Notes under the pieces: generated by a model
Seen by the model: only the letters and a program-made list of their open reading frames with translations
What the model was told of the DNA's origin: nothing
Database searches by the model: none
Translations under genes and position numbers: made by a program
Origin: Acinetobacter sp. SAAs474
GTDB lineage: Bacteria; Pseudomonadota; Gammaproteobacteria; Pseudomonadales; Moraxellaceae
Direction: 5' to 3'
NCBI RefSeq assembly: GCF_032823475.1
Contig: NZ_CP127915.1
Span: forward strand, 1,550,001 to 1,614,000
DNA length: 64,000 nt
Shown: piece after piece, positions 45,792 through 53,671 of the stretch
Layout: every line of letters starts with the position of its first letter
How positions within the stretch are numbered: position 1 is the stretch's first letter

Positions 45792-47159
45792 TTAAGTTGA
45801 TGCGATACATTTCACCTGTAAACCATGAGGATGTTGTAAGCTAAATATAAGTTGATAGTGATACTTTTCAACTAACGTTTTAATTAATGCTAAACCTAAA
45901 CCATGACCTTGTTGTTGTGCTGATTTTCGCCAAAAACGCTGACTTAAGTAATGTAGTTCCTCAGCTGTTAACTGTTGACCATTATCACTGATCATTAAAT
46001 CATGATCGCACATGGTAATTTTAATGCAGCTTGCATCTGCATGGAGTTCAGCATTTTCGATTAAATTTTTAATTACGCTATAAAGTACAAAATAAGGCAA
46101 CTTCATTGTGGTGAGTGTATGCCATTCAATGTCGAGCTTATCTTTAAGCTGTGGATAGAGCGGGCATAAATGATCAATCACTTGCTGTAGTACAGGCTGA
46201 AGTGCAGTATCAGGTGCTGGGTGTTGTCGTTTATGATCTGCTTGGGTCAACGTCAATAATTGTTCCAGTAATAAGGCATAACGACGAATACTGACATTGG
46301 CCTGTTCTAAGTTTTCTTGCAGTGTGTGAGGTGCATGTTGTTGCTGTGCAATCATCTGACTTAATTGTAAATGTGTTTTAATGGCAGTGAGGGGACTACG
46401 TAGTTCATGAGCTGCATAGGCAGTAAATACTTTTTCACTTTCTAGACTGTGATGAAGTGTTTGAATTAATTGTGTTGAATGATCGACAAAAGGTTGAACC
46501 TCTCTGGGGATATGCTGTGGATTTAACTGGCTTAGATAGTGTGTTGCTTGATTTAATGATAAATTACTAGCACCCAGATGTTCACAAATTTGATCTAAGC
46601 TTTTAAATTCCTTACGAATAATATAAATAATTAAGGCGCTACAGGTGATTAAGGATAGAATCAGTGGAATTAATATGGATTGCAAAATTTGCTGCAACAA
46701 TGAATCTCGCAAGGATAAACGTTCTGCTGCAACGACTTGAATATCACCTTGACGCAATACATAGCTGCGCCATTGTGTCGTCCCTTGTTGCCAAGTACTG
46801 AAACCAACTTGCTGTTGGCTTAATTGCTTCGGGGCACCTCGTGTTTTCGCAATCACTTGATGTCCAATACGAATATCAGAACTAAATAATGCCACCTCAC
46901 AGGCAATTAAATGTTCCTGATCTGCGGTGCTACTGACTGAATTGAGCAATGCAGGGGAAATATCCTGTAGCGGTAATTGTTGAATCAGACGGGCAACCAT
47001 ATGTGCAGAGGCCGATAAGCGTTGATCTAGTGTTGCCTGTAAACGATGTTGTAAGTCAATATATAACCAGACAAATACCATACTCCATAGGCATAGTAAT
47101 ACCATTAATAAACTGATCACCAATCGCCATTTTAAACTATTGCTACGCATGCGTTTCAC
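45792..47159 (-). CDS. Sensor histidine kinase, QseC/PmrB-type
   Basis: 455 residues. Membrane helices lie at ~11-33 and ~158-181, with a ~125-residue periplasmic region between them that has one Cys (CEVALFSSDIRIG). The H-box YAAHELRSPLTAIKTH places the phospho-His at 251, and the ATPase motifs are NLIENAELHA, DNGQQL and GHGLGLALIK. The N-terminal basic run MKRMRSNSLKWRL fits a PmrB/QseC topology. The start is GTG overlapping the regulator stop as GTGA. It is paired with the regulator at 47156 and divergent from the disulfide-reductase operon, so an envelope redox or envelope stress signal is plausible. Confidence 0.9.
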   Translation of the reverse strand: MKRMRSNSLKWRLVISLLMVLLCLWSMVFVWLYIDLQHRLQATLDQRLSASAHMVARLIQQLPLQDISPALLNSVSSTADQEHLIACEVALFSSDIRIGHQVIAKTRGAPKQLSQQQVGFSTWQQGTTQWRSYVLRQGDIQVVAAERLSLRDSLLQQILQSILIPLILSLITCSALIIYIIRKEFKSLDQICEHLGASNLSLNQATHYLSQLNPQHIPREVQPFVDHSTQLIQTLHHSLESEKVFTAYAAHELRSPLTAIKTHLQLSQMIAQQQHAPHTLQENLEQANVSIRRYALLLEQLLTLTQADHKRQHPAPDTALQPVLQQVIDHLCPLYPQLKDKLDIEWHTLTTMKLPYFVLYSVIKNLIENAELHADASCIKITMCDHDLMISDNGQQLTAEELHYLSQRFWRKSAQQQGHGLGLALIKTLVEKYHYQLIFSLQHPHGLQVKCIAST

Positions 47160-47818
47160 TCAGATATTTTAAACATATAACCAACGCCGCGAATGGTTTG
47201 TATGATGTCTGGATTGAGCTTTTGTCTTAAATGATAAATATGAACATTGAGTGCATTGCTTTCAATACTGTCTTGATAACCATAAAGTTTATCCAGAAGT
47301 TGTTCATTTTTTAAAATTTGGTTGGGATGGCTCATCAGGGTTTCTAATAGACTGTATTCACGTCTAGAGAGCTGAATCGGTTGATTTTGATAACGTACAT
47401 CTTGGGTATCACGATTCAGTTGAATATCTGCCAGTGTCACGATATTCGATGAAAAACCACGATGACGCCGTGTTAAGGCATGAATACGTGCAATCAGTTC
47501 CTCTAATTCAAAAGGTTTGGTTAAGTAATCATCCGCACCAGCATTGAGGGTCATGACACATTGCTGGGTATGTAAGCGAGCAGTTAAGACCAATACGGGG
47601 AGATCAATCTGATCTTGACGCCATTGTTGTAATAATTGCAGACCATCTTGATCGGGAAGACCCAAATCGAGTAAGCATAAATCTACAGCACTGTTACGAA
47701 TAAAATAATCTGCATCACGTGCATTATTGACATGTTCTACAGAAATATTCAAATAGGCCAATGCTGCACAGATACTTTGTGCAATATATGGATCATCTTC
47801 AACTAAGACCACAAACAT
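47156..47818 (-). CDS. OmpR-family response regulator, QseB/PmrA-type
   Basis: 220 residues from ATG 47818 (GGGAG 6-7 bp upstream; a TTG four codons earlier is rejected because the family starts at MxxVLVEDD). The receiver has Asp8-Asp9, phospho-acceptor Asp51 in LLDLGLPDQDG and Lys in LTKPFE. The winged helix has ESNALNVHIYHLRQKL and the C-terminal TIRGVGYMFK. Only 100 bp separate it from dsbD, and that interval contains a GTTAAT-N5-CTTAAT repeat that it could bind to control both directions. Confidence 0.92.
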   Translation of the reverse strand: MFVVLVEDDPYIAQSICAALAYLNISVEHVNNARDADYFIRNSAVDLCLLDLGLPDQDGLQLLQQWRQDQIDLPVLVLTARLHTQQCVMTLNAGADDYLTKPFELEELIARIHALTRRHRGFSSNIVTLADIQLNRDTQDVRYQNQPIQLSRREYSLLETLMSHPNQILKNEQLLDKLYGYQDSIESNALNVHIYHLRQKLNPDIIQTIRGVGYMFKISE

Positions 47819-47863
47819 AATCACTCCCAAGTAATCGGTAATATTTTAGAAACATTTAATGTT

Positions 47864-47880
47864 GTTAATGCTCTCTTAAT
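47864..47880. promoter_or_regulatory. GTTAAT-N5-CTTAAT direct repeat between response regulator and dsbD genes
   Basis: Hexamers at 47864-47869 and 47875-47880 have an 11-bp period, and a third TTTAAT lies at 47855-47860. The arrangement fits the YTTAAK-N5-YTTAAK boxes of PmrA/QseB-class regulators and matches the site at 6575-6591. It lies between divergent start codons. Confidence 0.5.
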
Positions 47881-47918
47881 TTTAGTTTTTGAATAATAAT
47901 GAAGATGATGTTAAAACC

Positions 47919-49910
47919 ATGTTGAAACAAATGATGACACAGTTTTTGAGGATATTGTTATTCTGGACAATGCTATTATTGAATCTGTTGCAGATCAACA
48001 GTGCTTATGCCGATTTTTTACCACCTGATCAAGCATTTCGTTTTAAAGCAGTCTCGATTAGCTCTGATCGTGCAGAGTTGAGTTGGCAGATTGCAGAGGG
48101 CTATTATCTTTATCAAGACCAATTTAAAGCGAGTAGCCAGCAGCAGGTGATTCGCTTGAATTTACCTGCTGCACAAGATAAAGATGATCCAAATTTTGGT
48201 CAAACCAAAGTATATTACCATCACGTTAAAACGACGATTCCAGTACAGCCTAACCAGCAATTAAACATTCAATGGCAAGGTTGTGCTGAAAGTGGTTTAT
48301 GTTATCCATTACAGCGTAAGATGCTGCAAGTGGATGCAGATGGTTTATTGCCAGAACAACAGTCCACAGAAAATCATCAACTACTCGCTAAGCTAACGGC
48401 ACCGGCAAGTTCGTCATTGACTCTGGCACATGATCAACTACCTGTAGACACAGCACCTAGCAAAGCGTTATCGCAAACAACGGTTGCAGCAGCATTACCA
48501 CCAGCGACAGTACCCGCATCAGCATCGCACGATCAGGATCAACAGCAAAGTAGCGCTGCCAGTCAAGCAACCACAGCTATACAGGCGGATATCACCAATA
48601 AAGTTCAATCACAAGCGATTGCATCATCAGCGATGGCTTTGGAAAGCCAATGGAATAATGATCAGTTCTTTTTGAATTTATTATCCCAGCAAAATCTTAT
48701 AGTTAACTTATTGATATTTTTAGCTTTAGGCATATTACTGGCCTTTTTGCCGTGTTCTTTGCCTTTAATTCCAATTATCTCGGGTATTTTGGTACAGGGT
48801 AAACGTGGTTATCGAGCTGCATTGATTGCAGGTACATTTGTCTTCGGTATGGCCGCAGTATATGCCGTGATGGGGTTTGCTGTTGCACAATTAGGTTACA
48901 GTTTTCAACGTTGGTTTCAAAGCCCATTCTTTATTGGTATTTTTGCATTTTTATTTCTGCTGTTTGCAATCAACTTATTTGGCGTATTTCAACTTTCATT
49001 ACCACAGCGTTTATTACATCGCCTTGATTTTTGGCAGCAAAAACAACAAGGTGGTACCTTATTGGGTGCATTGTTAATGGGGATGATTGCTGCACTGATT
49101 GTTGGTCCATGTATGAGCGCACCTTTAGCTGGCGCTTTATTGTTTGTGGCACAATTGAATACGCCACTCATGGGGGCCAGTTATCTGTTTATTTTGGGTA
49201 TCGGTATTGGCTTACCATTATTTATTGCAGCTGTTTTTGGTGCACAGTATTTACCTAAACCTGGACGATGGATGGATCGTTTAAAGTTTAGTTTTGGTTT
49301 TATGATGTTGGCTTTGGCAGTTTATTTTATTCGCCCATTATTGCCAATGACACTCTATTTTATATTAATGGCAAGCATTCTATTGCTTTTTGCAGCCTAT
49401 TGTCTTGGTTATTTACTGCGTCAAGTACAAAGCTGGATCAGTAAATTATTTATTCTTTTAGTTGTTATTGTTTCAGTATGCTGTGGTGGATGGCATATTG
49501 TGCAAGCAATTCAACAGATCAATGTGACCCAAGCAGATCAGCATCTTGAATGGATTAAAGTCAATAAGGCTACTGTATTACGTCAAATTTTGGCACAACA
49601 TCCAGATCAGGCTGTAGTCATTGATGTCTATGCGGATTGGTGTGTTGCCTGTCAACCGATTGAACGTGAAGTATTGCCAAGAGCGGATGTACAAGCGGTA
49701 TTAAGTGATGTGGTACGTATTAAATTGGACTTGACCAATTATGATGTCAGTCAAGATCAACTGTTAAAAGATTGGCAAATTTTAGGACCACCTACCATGA
49801 TTTTCTTAGATACACAGCATCAAGAGCAGCGTGATTTACGTTTAACCGGAACCTTTAATGCAGCACAACTGATTGCCAGATTACAGCAACTTAAGCTGAA
49901 GCAGCCATGA
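47919..49910 (+). CDS. dsbD: Thiol:disulfide interchange protein DsbD
   Basis: About 663 residues from ATG 47919, which gives a proper signal peptide (FLRILLFWTMLLLNLLQ, cleavage after AYA); a TTG ten codons earlier does not. All six working cysteines are visible: GCAESGLC in the N-terminal alpha domain, FLPCSLPLIP and VGPCMSAPL in the membrane domain, and YADWCVAC in the C-terminal thioredoxin. It moves electrons from cytoplasmic thioredoxin to periplasmic partners. A long Gln/Ala/Ser/Thr-rich linker (~residues 140-235) between alpha and membrane domains is longer than in E. coli DsbD. The next gene overlaps by 4 bp. Confidence 0.92.
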   Translation: MLKQMMTQFLRILLFWTMLLLNLLQINSAYADFLPPDQAFRFKAVSISSDRAELSWQIAEGYYLYQDQFKASSQQQVIRLNLPAAQDKDDPNFGQTKVYYHHVKTTIPVQPNQQLNIQWQGCAESGLCYPLQRKMLQVDADGLLPEQQSTENHQLLAKLTAPASSSLTLAHDQLPVDTAPSKALSQTTVAAALPPATVPASASHDQDQQQSSAASQATTAIQADITNKVQSQAIASSAMALESQWNNDQFFLNLLSQQNLIVNLLIFLALGILLAFLPCSLPLIPIISGILVQGKRGYRAALIAGTFVFGMAAVYAVMGFAVAQLGYSFQRWFQSPFFIGIFAFLFLLFAINLFGVFQLSLPQRLLHRLDFWQQKQQGGTLLGALLMGMIAALIVGPCMSAPLAGALLFVAQLNTPLMGASYLFILGIGIGLPLFIAAVFGAQYLPKPGRWMDRLKFSFGFMMLALAVYFIRPLLPMTLYFILMASILLLFAAYCLGYLLRQVQSWISKLFILLVVIVSVCCGGWHIVQAIQQINVTQADQHLEWIKVNKATVLRQILAQHPDQAVVIDVYADWCVACQPIEREVLPRADVQAVLSDVVRIKLDLTNYDVSQDQLLKDWQILGPPTMIFLDTQHQEQRDLRLTGTFNAAQLIARLQQLKLKQP

Positions 49911-50746
49911 TGATTTCATTGGATGCTTTACATATTGGGCCATTGATGTTGCCATGGCCCTTACTCATGGTTGTATTGGCACTGTTGCTGATTGCCTTGA
50001 TGCGCCGTTTAAGTCATACGCGGCTCAATTGGTCCAAAGAGATCATAGCGTGTTTTGATGATTCTTTATGGACGGCCTTTATCATTGGTTTACTTGCTGC
50101 ACGTCTTGGTTTTGTATTGTTGCATTGGGATGTTTATCAGCTTTCACTGATCGATATCATTAAAATACAAGATCAAGGTTTTAATGTGATTGTGGGTATA
50201 TTGGCCGGTAGTATATGGTTTTTTTATAAAAATACTGCACTTACTCTTCTTGCTCGACTCAGTTGGCTGATGCTTTTTATTTTGTTGGTGGCTTCGGGAA
50301 GTTTGGCGCAAAAAGCATTGCAGCATGAGACACATTATCCAGATTTATCCTTTAGATTATTAAAACAGCCAACAGATGCTGTGCCATTAAAACAGTTTAT
50401 TGGCCAACCTACAGTGATTAATTTATGGGCCAGTTGGTGTCCACCTTGTCATCGTGAAATGCCACTCTTACAACAGGCAGCCCAACGTCATCGCGATGTT
50501 GGCTTTATCATGCTCAATCAAGGTGAAGATGCACAGACCATTCAGCAGTATCTGCAACAGCATCAGTTTAATTTTGACTATGTATTATTAGATCAGCAGG
50601 GTGAAATGGCTCAGCAAATGAATATGTTTGGTTTGCCAAGTACATTATTTTTTAATGCACAAGGACAAATGGTGGCACGTCATATGGGAGAACTTACACC
50701 CGCCATGCTGCAACAATATATGCAGAAAATCATAGACAAAAAATAG
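49907..50746 (+). CDS. Membrane-anchored TlpA/ResA-type thioredoxin with Lgt-like N-terminal domain
   Basis: 279 residues. The first ~135 have about four membrane helices resembling prolipoprotein diacylglyceryl transferase: IGPLMLPWPLLMVVLALLLI, then LLAARLGFVLLHWDVYQL and GFNVIVGILAG. In place of the Lgt catalytic HGG there is no His, so lipidation activity is unlikely. The C-terminal ~140 residues are a periplasmic thioredoxin with WASWCPPCHREMP and the cis-Pro region GLPSTLFF. It overlaps dsbD by ATGA and precedes dsbG, so it is probably reduced by DsbD and reduces a periplasmic client. The fusion is the notable feature. Confidence 0.83.
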   Translation: MMISLDALHIGPLMLPWPLLMVVLALLLIALMRRLSHTRLNWSKEIIACFDDSLWTAFIIGLLAARLGFVLLHWDVYQLSLIDIIKIQDQGFNVIVGILAGSIWFFYKNTALTLLARLSWLMLFILLVASGSLAQKALQHETHYPDLSFRLLKQPTDAVPLKQFIGQPTVINLWASWCPPCHREMPLLQQAAQRHRDVGFIMLNQGEDAQTIQQYLQQHQFNFDYVLLDQQGEMAQQMNMFGLPSTLFFNAQGQMVARHMGELTPAMLQQYMQKIIDKK

Positions 50747-50776
50747 CGCAATTATGATCAATCCTATAGGTGAGTA

Positions 50777-51526
50777 ATGAACAAATTAAGCTGGCGTCAT
50801 TGGCTAGTCCTTTTATGCTCAAGTAGTTCCATGTTGACGAATGCAACAACGGATATTAAAGCAGAAATTCAAAATCAAGGGTTTGAATTTATTAAACAAA
50901 TTCCTGCACCACAGGGTATGACAGGCTGGGCAGGACATAATAATCAACATCCAGCGACGATTTTTATATCCAATGATCAGCAGTATTATATTGTCGGCGA
51001 TCTCTATAATGCCCAAGGTGATAATCTTTCCATTGATGCAATGAATAGCCACGTTAAAAATGCGGTGCTTGAAGATGTTTGGCAAACACTAGCAGCTTCA
51101 ACTTGGATTCAAGATGGCGATATGAATGCACCGCGTATTGTCTATGTTTTTTCCGATCCTAATTGTCCTTACTGTCATACGTTTTGGCAACAGGCCCGAC
51201 CGTGGGTCAAATCGGGGAAAGTACAACTACGGCATATTATGGTGGGCGTGATTCGGGAACAAAGCCGTGCTCAAGTGGCTACATTACTGATGTCAAAAAA
51301 TCCACAAGCGATATTTACACAATTTAATCTAGATCAAGCCAAACATCCATTGCGTCCAGCAGGCAAAATTCCTGCTGAAATTACACAGAAGCTCGATTTT
51401 AATGAAGGTTTAATGGATAAATATGGCTTTTTTTCGACCCCATCTATGATATGGAAAGATAGCCAAGGCCAATTTAAATCTGCTCAAGGAACGGCGACAG
51501 ATCTTAAAGAGATATTTGAAAAATAA
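50777..51526 (+). CDS. dsbG: Periplasmic disulfide isomerase/chaperone, DsbG/DsbC family
   Basis: 249 residues with a signal peptide (HWLVLLCSSSSML, cleavage near TNA). The N-terminal dimerisation half contains GFEFIKQIPAPQGMTGWAGH and YYIVGDLYNAQGDNLS, which matches DsbG more closely than DsbC. The thioredoxin half has FSDPNCPYCHTFW (CPYC active site) and the cis-Pro segment FSTPSMIW. AGGTGA precedes the ATG. DsbG is kept reduced by DsbD, encoded two genes upstream, so this is a self-contained reductive pathway. A hairpin terminator follows. Confidence 0.87.
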   Translation: MNKLSWRHWLVLLCSSSSMLTNATTDIKAEIQNQGFEFIKQIPAPQGMTGWAGHNNQHPATIFISNDQQYYIVGDLYNAQGDNLSIDAMNSHVKNAVLEDVWQTLAASTWIQDGDMNAPRIVYVFSDPNCPYCHTFWQQARPWVKSGKVQLRHIMVGVIREQSRAQVATLLMSKNPQAIFTQFNLDQAKHPLRPAGKIPAEITQKLDFNEGLMDKYGFFSTPSMIWKDSQGQFKSAQGTATDLKEIFEK

Positions 51527-51564
51527 CGGCAAGTATAGTGCTGTTTCTTCGTTGAAAAACTATG

Positions 51565-51588
51565 GTGCCGCTTGCCTTGAAGCGGCAC
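51565..51588 (+). terminator. Hairpin after dsbG
   Basis: GTGCCGCTT (51565-51573) and AAGCGGCAC (51580-51588) form a 9-bp GC-rich stem with loop GCCTTG, 38 bp beyond the dsbG stop. The following TTATATAC is a weak T-run, but the stem is strong. Confidence 0.65.
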
Positions 51589-51715
51589 TTATATACAGAT
51601 CAAATCGATGTAACGTCATGGCGCATTGGCCCAATAATATGAGCAAAATCTTAGATAATATCTTGCTTATTTCTATCGTAACGCCTGATAGATAATCTGC
51701 TGCTTGAAGCAAAAA

Positions 51716-51765
51716 TTTACGCAAAATTTACGCCTTTATATCGGCTTTAAATAGAGATTTTACGC
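51716..51765 (+). promoter_or_regulatory. Three phased TTTACGC repeats, candidate KdpE site of the kdp promoter
   Basis: TTTACGC occurs at 51716-51722, 51727-51733 and 51759-51765, at spacings of 11 and 32 bp (about one and three helical turns). A related TAACGCC lies near 51679. The T-rich stretch that follows, ending in TTTTTACATAC, resembles the T-rich KdpE target of E. coli. Further downstream TAATAT near 51791 could be the -10. Confidence 0.5.
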
Positions 51766-51816
51766 CACCTTTTTACATACTAGCCTTTGTAATATCTCTG
51801 GTGATAGGATGTAAAA

Positions 51817-51942
51817 ATGAGTGCTGAATGGGTTCAATATCAGCAAGTACAATGCTCAATCGTATATATGCAGCAAAACCATAATAATGATATTGCTGTT
51901 AATCAAACTGACGGCTCCTTATGTGGAGAACGATCATGTTAG
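51817..51942 (+). CDS. Possible 41-residue leader ORF overlapping the kdpA start
   Basis: ATG 51817 has AGGA 7 bp upstream. The frame runs 41 codons to TAG at 51940-51942, overlapping the first codons of kdpA (51936). The peptide is hydrophilic, rich in Gln and Asn, with three Cys, including the terminal residue. It is not KdpF, which is a ~29-residue membrane peptide; no KdpF-like frame was found upstream of kdpA. If translated it would couple translation to kdpA. A chance ORF remains possible. Confidence 0.35.
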   Translation: MSAEWVQYQQVQCSIVYMQQNHNNDIAVNQTDGSLCGERSC

Positions 51943-53660
51943 AGTTGAGTGTACTATTACTGATCGTGCTGATTCTGGCTTATCCTTTGGGTAAGTATCT
52001 TGCACAGGTTATGCAAAACCAGCCATTAAAAAGTGATGTCCTGTTTCATTGGATTGAACGTCCAATTTATGCCATGTTAGGCACCAATCCGCAACAGGGC
52101 ATGAATGTTAAAAGCTATATATTAAGCTTTATTTGTAGCTGTTTTTTCCTTGGGTTGGTCGTTTTTATTTTATTGTTAACCCAGCAAAGCTTACCTTTAA
52201 ATCCACATCATGCACCGAATATGTCATGGGATCTGGCTTTGCATACCATGATTTCTTTTCTGACCAATACCAACCAACAACATTATTCAGGACAAGTACA
52301 ACTGTCTTATCTATCACAAATGGTGGCTATTGTTGGATTACAGGTCATTACACCGATGATGGGCTTGGCTATGGTGGTTGCCACCTTGCGTGCTTTATTC
52401 CAGCAACCTTTAATTTGTAGTCAAGATCAAGTGCAGATCAATAATACGATCCAGTCTGTTGATCAGATCAATGTCGGTAATTATTGGGCAGATTTGATTC
52501 GTCCAACATTACGTTTTTTACTCCCATTGTGCTTATTGTGGTCATTATTACTCAATAGCCAAGGTGTACCGGCGACTTTTCAAGCAGGACCACAAATTCA
52601 AGTCATGGATCAAAGTAGTGAGTTGGTGACACAGCAAATTCCGCTTGGCCCTGTTGCGCCTATGGTCGCGATTAAACAATTGGGAAGTAATGGTGGGGGA
52701 TGGTATGGCCCAAATAGCAGTACGCCTTTAGAAAATCCTACCCCACTTTCCAACTTATTCGAAATGATAGCGATTTTACTGATTCCAGTCTCGGTAATTT
52801 TTATGCTGGGTTTCTTTACCCGAAAAATGCGATTTGCTGTTCTGGTTTTTGCATCGATGCTCTTGATGTCATTGGTTTCAGCAGCGAGTGCACTGTGGTC
52901 GGAAAGTTTGTTTACGACAACGATGCAATCAATCGTGATGGAAGGAAAAGAATTACGTTTTGCTGAACATAGTTCTGCGATTTGGGCAGCAATTACGACT
53001 CAGGTCAATAATGGCTCGGTCAATATGATGCATGATTCTGCTGCACCTTTAACAGGATTGATTGCATTAATGAATATGCTGATTAATGCGATTTGGGGTG
53101 GAATTGGCTGTGGTTTACAGCAATTTATGATTTATCTATTTTTGGCTGTATTTATTGCCGGTTTAATGACTGGGCGAAGTCCTGCATTATTTGGACGTAA
53201 AATTGAAGCAGGCGAAATTAAATTATTGGCTATATTGATGATTTTACAGCCATTGGTCATTTTAAGTTTTACTGCAATCAGCTTATTTATTCCCGAGATA
53301 ACTGGCAATAGTAATCTGCAATATCATGCAGTTTCACAGGTTTTATATGAATATGTATCAGCCTTTGCCAATAATGGATCTGGATTTGAAGGTCTGGCAG
53401 ACAATAGCATCTGGTGGAATATTACAACATCAATCACTTTATTATTGGGACGGTTTCCAACCTTAATTATTCCGTTATTAATCGCAGTACGACTTGCAGC
53501 AAAACCAGCAATGGCACAGAGTGAGGGTAGTCTTCGTATTGAAACCCCAACCTTTGCATTGACCTTAATTGCCATTGTATTGATGTTGACGTTATTACAG
53601 TTTATGCCAGTACTGGTCTTGGGACCAATTGCAGATCAACTGTTATGGTTACAGGGTTAG
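51936..53660 (+). CDS. kdpA: Potassium-transporting ATPase, channel subunit KdpA
   Basis: About 574 residues from ATG 51936, supported by GGAGAA 5 bp upstream; an upstream in-frame ATG (51921) would add five residues. Selectivity-filter-like segments include SFLTNTNQQHYSGQVQLSYLSQM, QLGSNGGGWYGPNSSTPLENPTPL and ANNGSGFEGLADNSIWWN. These are the KdpA versions of the K-channel P-loops. It is part of kdpABC, the high-affinity K+ pump. Phased repeats upstream are likely KdpE sites. Confidence 0.95.
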   Translation: MLELSVLLLIVLILAYPLGKYLAQVMQNQPLKSDVLFHWIERPIYAMLGTNPQQGMNVKSYILSFICSCFFLGLVVFILLLTQQSLPLNPHHAPNMSWDLALHTMISFLTNTNQQHYSGQVQLSYLSQMVAIVGLQVITPMMGLAMVVATLRALFQQPLICSQDQVQINNTIQSVDQINVGNYWADLIRPTLRFLLPLCLLWSLLLNSQGVPATFQAGPQIQVMDQSSELVTQQIPLGPVAPMVAIKQLGSNGGGWYGPNSSTPLENPTPLSNLFEMIAILLIPVSVIFMLGFFTRKMRFAVLVFASMLLMSLVSAASALWSESLFTTTMQSIVMEGKELRFAEHSSAIWAAITTQVNNGSVNMMHDSAAPLTGLIALMNMLINAIWGGIGCGLQQFMIYLFLAVFIAGLMTGRSPALFGRKIEAGEIKLLAILMILQPLVILSFTAISLFIPEITGNSNLQYHAVSQVLYEYVSAFANNGSGFEGLADNSIWWNITTSITLLLGRFPTLIIPLLIAVRLAAKPAMAQSEGSLRIETPTFALTLIAIVLMLTLLQFMPVLVLGPIADQLLWLQG

Positions 53661-53671
53661 GGATAAAAGCA

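Noticed and set aside
51817..51942. kdpF
   Set aside because: The only upstream ORF is hydrophilic, whereas KdpF is a hydrophobic ~29-residue peptide. No such frame was found before kdpA.
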